From: Dracaena cambodiana
Taxonomy: Eukaryota; Streptophyta; Magnoliopsida; Asparagales; Asparagaceae
Assembly (NCBI GenBank): GCA_036321105.1
Contig: JAYEPQ010000012.1
Span: 15,994,780 to 16,058,779, forward strand
Length of the DNA: 64,000 nt
Reading direction: 5' to 3'
Both the position numbers and the translations under genes were made by a program. A model generated the notes under the pieces. It was given only the letters and a program-made list of their open reading frames with translations. It ran no database searches and had not been told where the DNA came from. Below are positions 49,748-61,479 of the stretch, in pieces (the first letter of the stretch is position 1; each line of letters starts with the position of its first letter).

Positions 49748-50300
49748 CTCTTTAAGCCGTTTAAGTAGTTTCTTTTCGTACCAATAAGTTTTATTTGTAG
49801 TTGTATCAACTATTTTCAATTTGTGAAGGTACGGTGTAAAAAAGAATTGAGGGAGCAACAAATAATTTATTAAATTATAGATCTCTATTTGTCACATCAT
49901 TCTCAATAATTAATAGTACAAATTATGAGAAGATATCAAAAGGCTCTTAGATGTCCCAAACCAATAAAACACTGATGATGAACTTGTTATTACAACGCAA
50001 ATCTTCATCTCAAGATTCGGCTTGTCCAATGTATATTCTCCTTGGATCAATGACTTTTAATCCAAATGGAATCCTAGCAGTGTCTTCTCTTTCTTCCTCT
50101 TTCAAAAGAAATTTAATTTGAAGGCACCTACCGTTACTCTTTGCTCTACTGCATAGATCTCCAACTCCGGATCTTGTATAACCGCCACACTCCGCAAGGT
50201 GTCAAGGTATAATGAAAACACTAGATCAAACTGTTGGAAAAGAATCTTGCACCAACTAAAACTATGCCAAAGGCACCAATGCCTCAATTTGGGGCACCGT

Positions 50301-50780
50301 TAGAGATGAATATCGGCCGGTTCGGTTCCATTTTGGGTGAAAAAATTCCTACCAAAAACCAAACCGAAATAGTAGAAGCGAAACTGAAACCGACCGAACT
50401 CCCAAGAAAACCAAAACCGAATTTTCGGTTTGGTTCGGTCGTCGGTATTTGGGGTTTGAAATTAAATATGTGATAAATGCGTATATTTTATAGGAAAAAT
50501 AATAATTTTCCTTTCTATTTTTTTCTTTTTCTACTTATTAAAATAACAATCACATGTTTTTTTATAAAAAAAAAATTAAAAAAAACACATTAAAAATAAA
50601 TCAAAGAAAAAGAATAAATTACAATTGCAAAAATTTGTTTTTTTCGGTCGGTTTCGGTTGGAGTTAAAGCCACCGAAACCCGACATGAAATCCATAATTA
50701 ATTTCGGTTTTTAAACCGAACCGAAAACCAAATAAACCGAATCGTTCGATTCGGTTTTTTTGGATTTATGCTCAGCCCTA
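50301..50780. mobile_element. hAT-type MITE, TAGGGGTGAGCA/GGTTCGGTT family, copy 3
   Basis: Duplicate of copy 2. Flanks GGCACCGT (50293-50300) and GGCACTGG (50781-50788) agree at 6 of 8 bases. Confidence 0.8.
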
Positions 50781-51755
50781 GGCACTGGTGCCCTAGCGAC
50801 AAGCCTGGCTATCGAGAGTGAGTCCCGTGCAAAAGTACAAACTTGCTTTCTGAGTAAGTTATGGCACTCTGATGCCGACACCGACATCTTGCTAATGTTA
50901 GATATCATACGAAAATTACACAATAGATCTTTATGTCAAATCACCAAGAAATTATATATAAAATATGCGAAAGCGTACCTGAATTCATATCAAATAATCA
51001 CGTTGTAGAGCCGTACGATTGGCCTTCCAGATCTACATGTTTTTTTAAAAGAACTTTTGTAACTTTTCTCTCTAGTTTCTCTTTGTCGATAGGAAACGGA
51101 AAAGAATCAAAATGACGTGTGATCTGGGGACCATAACCGCCTTTTTATAGACAAATATGTCTATTAGTATTTCTAATTTAGCCCATCATAAAATCAGAAA
51201 TTACTCATTAGGTTTTTACACATAAAGGCCCACACCCTATTAGATACTTTAAATCCCAACTTAATTAGATCACTTTTAATTTGGTCCAACCATATTAGAC
51301 AGTTTATAATACATAATTATTTCACATATATGGGCCAATGTTGGATAATGATCCAACAATCTCCCACTTACACCATATATGTAACCTTATAATCATATTT
51401 TGCATAATTACCGAATGAGCTCAACTTTACTGTCATTTCCGAAATGTATCTGTAACAAATCTGGTTCATCAATCATACTAACATAGAATCAAAGAGGATT
51501 TTGTTACAGCAATCGTAACTCAACCCATCAATAGTCACGTATATCAATACAACTAAATGACATGGATCATGATGTAGATGCGTGCATTGAAATTTTATAT
51601 AATGTGATTTTAACATGCCTATTTCCAATTGGTCCACTCTTAAATCTTATTGAGATCAAACAACATAATAATTTAGAGTGTGAATAAAACAAAACCTTAT
51701 TTTTACAGAAAATAACCTTAATATTATAAACAGAAATAACTGAAATATGTCTATA

Positions 51756-54700
51756 TCATAAGAGCATTTTATAATACAAACTCTCACTAAAACTGAATAT
51801 CATCAATAGACACACACCCATACAAGCAGTATGCTCATAAAACACTTTGGGTGGCAGTCTCTTAGTAAGCGAATCCGCAATCATGGAGTTTATTTGTATG
51901 TGCTCTATAAACAACTGTCCACTCTGAACTCTTTCTTTCACAACCAGAAACTTGATATCTATATACTTCGACTTCGTCGAGCTCCTGTTGTTGTTGGAAT
52001 ATAGAACTGCTGACTTATTGCAACAAAATAACTTAAGTGGCATATCAATAGAGTCCACTATGCGCAGACCCATGACAAAATTTAGCAGTCATATCCCGTG
52101 ATTTGATGCCTTATAACACATTATAAACTCAGCTGTCATAATAGAAGAGACTATAAGAGACTGTTTAGCACTTTTCCAAGAGACAGCTCCTCCAGCTAGA
52201 AGATAAATGTAATCCAATATGGATTTCATACTATCTTGGCATCCAGCAAAATCAGAGTTAGTATACCTAATGATCTTAATATGATCTGACATCCGATACG
52301 TGAACATGTAATCATTTATTCTCTGTAAGTATCGCCAAACCCTTTTGGCTGCTTTCCAATAGTCTGCTCCTGGATTGCTTAAATACCTGCCCAACATCCC
52401 TGTAACGTACGCGATATCTGGACGCATACAAACCTGAGATACATCAGACTCCCCACTGCTGAGCCATAAGGAATCTTCTGCATTTTCTTTTCCTCAAAAT
52501 TATTCTTAGGGCACTGATTGGGACTAAACCTGTCTCCCTTAGCCTTAGGGGTATCACCTGATTTACAATCTTGCATGCCATATCTTTTGAGAACCTTTTC
52601 GATATAGCTTTTTTGTGATAATCCAAGAATGCATCAAGAGCGATCTCGGTATATCTGAATCCCTAATATAAAAGGCGCGTCACCAAGATCCTTCATCTCA
52701 AATACTTAGCTAGAAATCTCTTGGTTTCGTGCAATATGCATATATCGTTGCTGGCAAGTAAGATGTCATCAACATATAATACTAAGAAAATATGTTTACT
52801 CCCACAGAACTTATGGTATACACAGTCATCGACCAAGTTCACCTCAAAATCGAATGAGATGATCACTTGATGAAACTTAAAATACCATTGTCGAGATGCT
52901 TGCTTGAGCCCATAGATGGATTTCTTAAGTTTGCAAATCATACGCATTGAGTCTCTCAACACAAAGTTTTCTGGCTGGACTATATATATCGTCTCGTCAA
53001 TGTCACTATTGAGAAATGCTATTTTGACATCCATCTGATATAACTCAAGATTGAAATGCATCACCAATACTATTATAATCCTGAAAGAGTCCTTTAAAGA
53101 AACCGAAAAAAAAGTCTCTTTATAATCGATGTCTTCTTTCTACCTAAAGCCATTTGCAACAAGACGAGATTTATACCTTTCTACATCGCCGTTGAAATCC
53201 TTTTTGGTCTAAAATATCCATTTGCAACCAATAAATTTTGCTCTTTCTGGCAATGGGATAAGATCCTACACGTCATTGTCCTTAATGGACTTTATCTCCT
53301 CATTCATAACATCTATCCATTTTTGAAAGTTAGAACTTTCGATGGCTTGACGGACGTTGATCGGGTCATCTTCAATCACTCCAACGTCTACCTCATGTTC
53401 TTAGAGAAATACAATGTAATAATCTGGCAATGCACTTCTCCCTCTCGAGTGGATCTCCTTAACGGCATAAGTTCTTGAGGTGCCAGAGTTCGCTTGAACG
53501 GGAGATTGTTTGACATTGTCTTGATCTATTATGTCTTGAACAGGGTCAGGAATGAAATCCTGATCAATGCCAATAACACATGTGGGAATACCAACACATT
53601 CCTCTTCAAAGACAAAGTCCCTGCTTTTATCTCCTCCCTCAAACTCGACATCCTCAAAGAACCGGGCATTTTCCGTCTCGAAAATCGACCTAGTCGTGGG
53701 ATTATAAAACTTGTACCCCCTGGATCTTTCAGAGTATCCAACGAAGTAGCAACTAACCATTTTTTAGTCCAGTTTCCTTTCATTTAGCTTATAAGGCCTT
53801 ACCTCAGCTGGACATCTCCAAACGTGTAAGTGCTCAAGACTAGACTTCTTACTTTTCCATAGCTCATAAGAAGTTTTGGCAGCCACTTTAGTTGGAACTC
53901 TATTAAGGATATATACTGTAGTCTTAAGTGCTTCTCCCCAGAGTGATTTAGGCAAGATAGAATGATTAATCATACTCCTTACCATATCTTTGAGCGTTCT
54001 GTTTCGTCTTTCAGCAACACCATTCATAGTGGGCGAACCCGGCATAGTGTACTGTGGGACGATACCACATTCCTCTAGGAATTTAGCTAAAGGTCTTGAA
54101 CGTTGTTCACCTGAACCGTCATATCTGCCATAGTATTTATCACCATGGTCAGACCTGACGCTTTTGATCATTTTACTGAGTTGGTTCTCAACTTCAGCCT
54201 TATAATTTTTGAACGCTTCCAGCGATTGTCCTTTCATGAATGAGATATAGATAGCCATATTTAGAGAAATCATCTATAAATGAGATAAAGTATTGTTGAC
54301 CATTCCACGCAACAGTAGGAAATGACCCACAAATATCCGTATGAATAAATTCTAAGACGTCTAAAGTTCTGTAGGGTTCAAATCTCTTTTTATTGGTTTG
54401 TTTTTCCTTTATGCAGTTAATACAAACATCAAAGTTCGTGAAATCTAAGGGATCAAGAATTTCGTCTGACACAACTCTCTCAATTCTCCGGCAGGAGATG
54501 TGACATAATTTCTTGTGGCATAATACAGCCGAATCTCATTGGTTAATTTTCTCTTTACACCTCGAGTACTTAAATAAAGAGATTCATTAAATGAAGTTAT
54601 TGCGTTAATTGAATATAGATTATTGTTACTTGATAAAGAACCGGATCCAACCAAATTTGAATTATGAAACAAACTAAATTTTCCATTTCCAAATGAATAA

Positions 54701-55800
54701 GAACCAAATTTGTCCAAAGCAGAAATAAAAATCAAATTCTGTCTAAAAGACGGTACAACAAATGTCTCATCAAGTTCCAAATAAAATCCAGTTTTTAACA
54801 ATACTCTAAACTTTCCAATTGCCTCAACTTGAACTTTCTTGTCATCACCCACATAAATATATCTTTCAACATCATTTGGTTTTCGGCAACTCAGGCAACC
54901 CTGCATAGACACACTGATGTGAGTGGTTGCACCATAATCTATCCACCATATGTGTACATGTACCGAAGTTAAATTAATCTCAGAACAAACTAGATTAAGA
55001 AGCATACCTTTCTTAGCACGCCAAGCGTGATAGTTTCTGCAATACTTCTTTATATACCCTTCAACTCCACAGAAGAAACAACCAGTACCTTCCGATTGAG
55101 GTGTTGTATCTGCAGTTTCCTTAACCTTTTTCCTCTTTTGTTTTCCCTTATCCTTAGAGTTTGAGGCTAAGTGAGCACTCTCTGTCTTTTCCAGCTGCAG
55201 CCTATCCTCCTCTTAAACACAGTGTGAGATGAGCTCATTCAGAGACTAAGTCTCTTTCTGATAATTGTAACTCACCTTAAACTGACTAAATTGAGTGGGA
55301 AGGAATATCAGAACTAGATGCACTAGCAAGTCCTCAGAGAGTTCAAACTTAAGTGCTTTCAATTTTGAAGCCAGATGAGACATCTCCATGATGTACTCCC
55401 TAATATTGCTTTTATCTTTATACCTCATTGAAATAACATTTGTCAAGAGTGTACCAATTTCAGCCTTTTCGTTCTTGACAAATCTCTTTTCAATATCCGC
55501 AAGGAACTTCTTAGCCGTAGTAATCTTTTCAGATATTATGCCCATGAATGCTTCTGGAATGGCTTCCTTCATGATCATTAGACACATGCCCTTTGACTTC
55601 TCCCACCTCTCAATGTCCCTCTTTTGTTCAGAGGAACTTTCAGCAGTGAGAGGTGCAGAATGAGGAGATCTTAACGCAAGATCAAGATCTATGACTCCGA
55701 GAACAATCAAAAGATTCTCTTGCCATGACTTGAAGTTAGAGTCATTTAGTATAGAAATTGAATTGATATTGGCACTAATATTGACAGGAGTTTGTATCTC
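51756..55800 (-). pseudogene. Copia gag-pol of the full-length element, broken
   Basis: Gag (FKSWQENLLIVLGV near 55730-55690; SSEQKRDIERWEKS), knuckle CFFCGVEGYIKKYC near 55070 with the His replaced by Tyr, protease near 54945 with DYGAT in place of DSGAT, integrase (IHTDICGSF, SFIDDFSKYGY, SPTMNGVAERRNRT) 54400-53900, RT (MDVKIAFLNSDIDETIYIVQ, KSIYGLKQAS, LVLYVDDILLASND) 53067-52690, RNase H (MRPDIAYVTGMLGRYLSNPG, TNSDFAGC, DSLTKRLPPKVFYEHTA) 52427-51760. Frames change several times and there are in-frame stops. The protease change alone would abolish the usual catalytic triplet. Confidence 0.9.
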
Positions 55801-56618
55801 TAAATCCAGAGAATAATGAACAAAAATAACAAGCTCGCATTAGTTCATTAACCAAATAATAATAATAATTTCAAATAAATGTAAATCCCATCTCAAGATA
55901 TAGGGATTCCATTAATATTTTATCTTTGGACAACAATATTAATTTCTGAGTGATATCTTGGTGTAGTAATCAAATACTGATGATAAATAACATATCAAAC
56001 AATAAATCTTCTTTTGGGCCAATTCATTGTTTACATATAAACCAAATAATCACCATGAATTTATTACCACAGGTATACATACAATTCTATTAAATATTAA
56101 CCTTTTTTTGGGCTGATTAATATTCATATAAGTTACATGTACACAACCTTTTATATTTCAAGATAAAATCAATTTCAAAAAGAGAGATCACTTTGACGAC
56201 ATGTTGCTTCCATCAATCAATCTCAAAATATATATCCAAAATACAAATATTTGAAATTAAAATTATACCGAATCGATCCTTAAAAATTGTCAAAAAAAAT
56301 TGACCTTAAGAGAAAATTCTTTATGTGTATACATATTTTTAAAACAAACCCAAATCCAAAATAAAACCTTAATAGCCTTTAAATTTTTTTTTAATGGTTT
56401 CCTTAGGTTGAGAGGTGGCTGATATAACTACTTCTCCCTCTGTATCCAGAATGATGCATAACAAGAATTAAACTTAAAAAAAAATCCAGGAACAAAGTAA
56501 TGACCAGATTAATAGACTATCATATCAATTTTTTTTTTGAAACAATTATCCGATAAACAGTAATCTGATTTCTTTTTTTTTTTTTGATGATTCAACATGA
56601 AGTGGCTCTGATACCAAT

Positions 56619-57081
56619 TGTTAGATACCATACGAAAATTACATAATTGATCTTTATATCAAATCACCAAGAAATTATATATAAAATATGCGGAAGTATA
56701 TCTGAATTCATATCAAATAATCACGTTGTAGAGCCGTGTGATTGGCCTTCCAGATCTACACATTTTCCTAAGAGAACCCTTTTAAATTTTCTCTCTAGTT
56801 TCTCTCTGTCGATGTGAAATAGTAAAGAATCAAAGTGACGGTGATTTGGGGACCATAACCGCCTTTTTATAGACAAATCTGTCTATTGGTATTTCTAATT
56901 TAGCCTATCATAAAATCAGAAATTACCCATTAGGTTTCTACACATAAAAAATCCACACCCTATTAGATACATTAAAGCTCAACTTAATTAGATCACTTTT
57001 AATTGGGTCCAACCATAGTAGACAGTTTACAATACATGATTATTTCACATATATGGATCAATGTTGGATAATGATCCAACA
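56619..57081 (-). repeat. 5' LTR of the full-length copia element
   Basis: TGTTAGATACC ... GATCCAACA, followed outward by GCTAA. The partner is 50896-51358. The equivalent LTR is missing from the left duplicate. Confidence 0.92.
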
Positions 57082-57556
57082 GCTAATACAAATCCAAGGC
57101 AAGGCTTGGGCACTAGTAGCCCCTGTTCCAACTTGCCCGCTACTTATAGTTAGTAACATAGTGGATCTCGTAGATTCATTAGACGATAGCAGATAAGCAA
57201 CTACTGTGAGAATCCAGTCAAAAATTAGGATCCAAGCTCCAAAAGAAAATGATGATGAAGACTAAAGAGGCTGAATTACTAAGAAATTCTACAGTTGGGT
57301 CCATTGCAAACAGTGGCGAATGCACCCATTATTTTAAATATGGACGTAATAGAATAAAACTTTTCAGCATGAACGAAATGGAATAACTTTTTGTTCAGCA
57401 AATGTGAGAGAGAGAGGTTGATCTAGCTAGCAATTGAACCTCAGAATGATAAGGCTTACCACCTAGGCTTTAGACATAATAATTTTTGGGAAAACAATGA
57501 TGTTAAACTACACAAATATATCATATAAACATTAAAATCACACACACATATATAAG

Positions 57557-57881
57557 TAAATGGAAAATTCATCAACGGTGAAGGGAGTTCCCCTTCACCG
57601 TCACATAGGTGACCCAATAAAATTATTACACGTGGCGCCACTTAAAAGACGGTTAAGGGAGTTTTTCTTATCTTAAGTGGTGCCACTTAAGATGAATTGA
57701 AGGTGAAGGAACTTCTTTCACCGCTGCTTATATGGTCTAATATAATTATTATACATGCCGCCACGCAGTTAAGGAAGTTCTTTTATTTGTAATTTTAAGT
57801 GACGCTACGTGTAATAATTGTATTGAGTCATCTAAGCTGTGGTGAAGAAACTCCCTTCACCGTCAGTGAATTTCTCGTTTA

Positions 57882-57884
<3 letters not shown>
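57557..57884. mobile_element. MITE, GAGTAAACGGGAAAT family, copy 2 (compound)
   Basis: From AGTAAATGGAAAATTCATC to GTGAATTTCTCGTTTACTC, with inner GTGAAGG...CCTTCACC blocks. It is longer than the 213-base copy and carries the ATTATTACACGTGGCG / TACGTGTAATAATTG inverted pair more than once, so two copies are probably merged. Confidence 0.65.
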
Positions 57885-57980
<96 letters not shown>

Positions 57981-57981
57981 A
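57885..57981. repeat. (TA)n then (TG)n microsatellite
   Basis: About 36 TA units passing directly into about 12 TG units. Confidence 0.97.
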
Positions 57982-58004
57982 TAATTTTTTTTTTATTAAA
58001 ATCA

Positions 58005-58195
58005 CACACATAAACAGGAAATTTACAGGCGGGAGTTCTTTTACGGCTGCTTAGGTAGTCCAATATAATTATTATACATAGTGCAACTCAAAGGACAGTT
58101 AAGAGAGTTTTTTTATTTGTAATCTTAAGTGACACTACGTGTAATAATTGTAGTCGGTGAAGAAACTCCTTTCGGCATTAGTGAATTTCTCGTTA

Positions 58196-58197
<2 letters not shown>
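58005..58197. mobile_element. MITE, GAGTAAACGGGAAAT family, copy 3 (degraded)
   Basis: AAACAGGAAATTTACAGGCGG to TTAGTGAATTTCTCGTTACTT with the family's AATAATTATTATACA and GTAATAATTGTA blocks. It lies directly between two (TA)n arrays. Confidence 0.65.

Positions 58198-58251
<54 letters not shown>
58198..58251. repeat. (TA)n microsatellite
   Basis: About 26 TA units between MITE copies 3 and 4. Confidence 0.97.
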
Positions 58252-58253
<2 letters not shown>

Positions 58254-58461
58254 AAACGGGAAATACACCGATGGTGAAGAGAGTTCCTTCACCGCCGCTT
58301 AGGTGACCCAATAAAATTATTACACGTGGCGTCATTCAAAATAATAAATAAATGAATTTTTTTAACTGCCCTTTGAGTAGTGCCACATGTAATAATTTTA
58401 TTGGACTACCTAAGCGGCGGTGAAGGAACTCTCTTCACCGTCGGTAAATTTTCTGTTTACT
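58252..58461. mobile_element. MITE, GAGTAAACGGGAAAT family, copy 4 (well preserved)
   Basis: GGAAACGGGAAATACACCG to GGTAAATTTTCTGTTTACTC, closely matching the copy at 8309, including CACCGCCGCTTAG and CTAAGCGGCGGTG. (TA)n arrays lie on both sides. Confidence 0.8.
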
Positions 58462-58466
58462 CGCGC

Positions 58467-58470
<4 letters not shown>

Positions 58471-58520
<50 letters not shown>
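58471..58520. repeat. (TA)n microsatellite
   Basis: About 24 TA units, preceded by CGCGCGTGTG. Confidence 0.97.
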
Positions 58521-58524
<4 letters not shown>

Positions 58525-59194
58525 TTTTATTAAAATCAAGTGTGGGCAGGTGCTCCTGACAGTAAATGGGAAGCAAAGCATTGAAAGAAGAGATGATTGA
58601 TGACATCCGATGTACAATTTGAACTAATGAATTTTGTATTCCTAGAAGCTCTATGCAAAAAATACTATTACATTTGGCTTACTCGTATTTAAATACTCTG
58701 CTGTCTATCTATCCGTACCTGAATTCGCACCTTAAACATTTATGTTTGGAAGGTTAGTGTTTAAAGTATTTTCGGGTATCTTGTAATAATACATTACGAA
58801 GCATTGATAAAAATACTTATCTGTAAGTTTTTACATAAGTATTTTAAGAACACTCCAAATCAAGGGTGTTTTGGAGTTTTAAAATTTTTTATCTAAAAAT
58901 ACACTACTTTCTTTTCTCACTTTACTTCTCTACTATGTATTTCTCTTTTTTCCAAATTGATAAATATTTGTCATTTAAATAATTATAAATTTCATAAAAT
59001 TCCATAGCCAACAGCTCGAAAACATATACCAACAAAAAAAAAAATCTCCAAACACACTTTAAAATCCCTTCAAAACACTTTGCCTTTGATATTTAAGCAC
59101 ACTCTAAATGGTTAGGGTCTAAGGTTTAGAAATGCTATTTCACTATTTACGTTGGCAAACATTATTTAAAAATTCACTTACACTTAAAAACAGA

Positions 59195-59259
59195 GTCAGG
59201 ATGGCCAAGTGGCCTAAGGTGGCCGACTCGAGAGCTCCGATGGCCGAGTGGTCTAAGTG
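59195..59259 (+). pseudogene. tRNA-Leu-like relics, 5' parts
   Basis: GTCAGGATGGCCAAGTGGCC matches the start of plant tRNA-Leu, then CTAAGG and an anticodon-arm-like GACTCGAGAGCTCC. A second start GATGGCCGAGTGGTCTAAG follows at 59241 and is cut off by MITE sequence. A candidate 3' part of the second relic is at 60641. Confidence 0.45.
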
Positions 59260-60575
59260 TATGTTTGCTAAGAGGAATGGAAGTAGGGTAACTATGTTAC
59301 TTCCACTAATTTATACTAGGGTGAGCATTGGTCAGTTTGGTTTGGGGAGAAAAAATTCATATCGAAAATCGAACCGAACTAGTAGAACCGAAATCGAAAC
59401 CAACTGAATTTCGAAAAAAACCGAAACCAAAACCGAATTTTCGGTTCGGTTTGGTCGGTTTTTTATTTGTGTTTGAAACTAAATATGATAAATACTTGTA
59501 TTTTATAAGAAAAATAATAATTTTTCTTTCTATTTTTTCTTTTTATATTGATTAAAATAACAATAACATATTTTTCATCAAAGATTTAAAAGAAAAACAT
59601 ATTGAAAATAAATTAAAAAAAAGAATAAACTATAATTGTAAAATTTCAGTTTTTTCGGTCGGTTTCGATTGGAGCTAAAGCTACCGAAACTCGACCCGAA
59701 ATCTGAAATTAATTTCGATTTTTAAACCGAACCGAACCGAAAACCAAACCGATCGATTCGATTAGGTTTTCTCGGTTTTCTGCTCAACCCTAATTTATGC
59801 GGTCGAAAAATAAATTGGAAGTTACTTCTTTTATATTGTATGGATTTTATGTGACACCCTTATTTCATGTTTTATCTTTCTCAAATTTTTAATTGGAAGA
59901 ACTCATGAAACTCAAAAAAGAGAAAGTGTTATTTTTTTTTTTATTGGTTTCTCACATTATCATTCATAACTATTTTCTCTTACATCTGAGAATTAAATAA
60001 TATAATGATATTTTGTTTTATTTAATCAATAAAATAATATCTCCTCCGCTTCTTTCTTCTTTACAAAATAGCAAACAAACACTATGACTTTAAAAAATAT
60101 TCTCATCCTAAACTTTAAACTTTCATTTTAAAAGTAACTTTTTAGATAGTAGAAGTGATAAAAAAAAAAAATTTAAAAAGTAACTTTCAAAATAGAATCA
60201 AAATAGAAGTAGAAAAAAAAAATTTCTTTGGAAGTATAAAATATATTAAAAAAAATGAAGAGGGTATTATCCAATTGTACTTATATTATTTTATTAGTAT
60301 ATTATGTATAAAAGTAATAATGACATAGAAATAAAAAGGATAATTTTTTATCTTGTTCCTCTCTACATCTGGAGTTCTATCAAGTCAAAGATGTGTAACA
60401 TAACTATTTAAGGAATAACTTTTAATTTTTTATTTGGCCAAATAAATATTTAAAATAATGAAAATATAAATAAGTATGAGTATGTTTTTAGACCGGTGGG
60501 CTTGGCCATTTTCAATCTAAGAAAGTAAAATTGCTCCCACTGCTTACATTATACTCCCATGCAACCGAACACACT
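59260..60575. mobile_element. GTGTTTGTTTGC-type MITE sequence, interrupted by a hAT-type MITE
   Basis: The left part TGTATGTTTGCTAAGAGGAATGG and the right end, reverse-complemented, AGAGTGTGTTCGGTTGC resemble the element at 19306. It is longer than that copy and may be two elements. The hAT-type MITE at 59317-59792 sits inside. Confidence 0.45.
59317..59792. mobile_element. hAT-type MITE, TAGGGGTGAGCA/GGTTCGGTT family, copy 4
   Basis: TAGGGTGAGCATTGG to TGCTCAACCCTA, with an 8-base target duplication with one mismatch (ATTTATAC 59309-59316, ATTTATGC 59793-59800). Confidence 0.85.
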
Positions 60576-60640
60576 CTTAGCTTCTTCTTCTTCTTTTTTC
60601 TTTTTTTTTTCCTTGTTATTTCGGGTGAGCTAAACACCAC

Positions 60641-60695
60641 CTAAGGCCCTGGACTTGAGAGCTCCTCCACTGAAGAGGGTGTTGGTATCAAATAA
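60641..60695 (+). pseudogene. tRNA-Leu-like relic, 3' part
   Basis: CTAAGGCCCTGGACTTGAGA, then CTCCTCCACTGAAGAGG and GTGTTGGTATCAAAT, resembles the anticodon arm, variable arm and T arm of tRNA-Leu. It begins with CTAAG, the last bases of the 5' part ending at 59259. Confidence 0.4.
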
Positions 60696-60710
60696 CAAGT
60701 CTTTCTTTCT

Positions 60711-60837
60711 GGGAGTTTCCAAAGTAGCACACTATTTTTTTCTCATTTTATAGTGTTATTTTGAAAGTCCAAACAGTTATAAAATAAAGTAGAGCAGACT
60801 CAATAGGAAAAAAAACCGTGCTCCTTTAGAAACTCCC
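60711..60837. mobile_element. 127-base MULE-family miniature element
   Basis: Ends GGGAGTTTCCAAAGTAGCAC and (reverse) GGGAGTTTCTAAAGGAGCAC. The flanks GTCTTTCTT and GGCTTTCTT are similar but offset by three bases. Confidence 0.65.
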
Positions 60838-60859
60838 GGCTTTCTTAATTAAATTTTTT

Positions 60860-61330
60860 GGATTTTACATATCTGTCTCTTAAATCTTTAAAAATTTGAA
60901 TTTAGTCCTTCAAATATTCATATTTATAATTTAGTCTCCAAATTTTTTAAGTTACCTTACTTTAATCCCCAGCTATATTTTTGGTCCGAATTTTTCTTTA
61001 TGCCCCTGAGTTACTTTACTTTAGTTCTCTCTTATATCTTCATATTCTCTTCCTCTTCTTATTGGATTTCTCTTTCTATTTTTTTTCTATCTCACTTCCC
61101 TCTAAAGTGAAGTAGCTTATGGGAACCCAATAAGAAGAGGGGAGAGAGAGAGGAGAAAAATTGAGAGGAAAACCAATAAAAAAAAGAAGAGATGAGGAAG
61201 AGGAAAATGATGACTAAAGTAAAATAACTCACGGGTAAATTCAGATAAAAAATATAGTTATGGACTAAAGTGGCATTTGGAGTAGTAAATTCAAATATTT
61301 AATGTAAGGGACAGATATGTAAAAATCCCC
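60860..61330. mobile_element. About 520-base self-complementary foldback element, copy 5
   Basis: GGATTTTACATATCTGTCTC to ACAGATATGTAAAAATCCCC with the family's AATTTAGTCC, CCTCTTCTTATTGG and AATAAGAAGAGG blocks. The right end is 61 bases from the Pack-MULE. Confidence 0.75.
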
Positions 61331-61479
61331 AGCGATACACGCGTCAACCATCCAACGGCTGTGCCGCTCACCGCGCACGTATCAAAACTGCGGGAATTTC
61401 TAGATGGGCACGGGTTTTTTCCAAGTAAGCCCACTTTTCCTAGTGCGCACACCCCTCCTTTTAAAAACTCTCATTTTTT

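Larger units (their letters stand above)
48033..56097. repeat. Right copy of the tandem segmental duplication
   Basis: Collinear with 39249-48000 apart from the MULE at 48464-49747 and the absence of hAT B. It continues without a break into the copia 5' LTR at 56619, so this copy keeps the original right flank. Confidence 0.9.
50896..57081 (-). mobile_element. Full-length Ty1/copia retrotransposon (6.2 kb), inactive
   Basis: Target duplication GCTAA at 50891-50895 and 57082-57086. LTRs 50896-51358 and 56619-57081 are both 463 bases. On the minus strand the primer site TGGTATCAGAGCCA (56616-56603) follows the 5' LTR and AAGTGGGAGAT precedes the 3' LTR. Domains in copia order: gag about 55800-55060, zinc knuckle, protease, integrase, RT, RNase H. 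The first 160 LTR bases differ at roughly a tenth of positions by eye, so the insertion is not recent. Confidence 0.93.

Noticed and set aside
57799..58617. Frames coding long Ile-Tyr repeats
   Set aside because: They are translations of (TA)n microsatellites.
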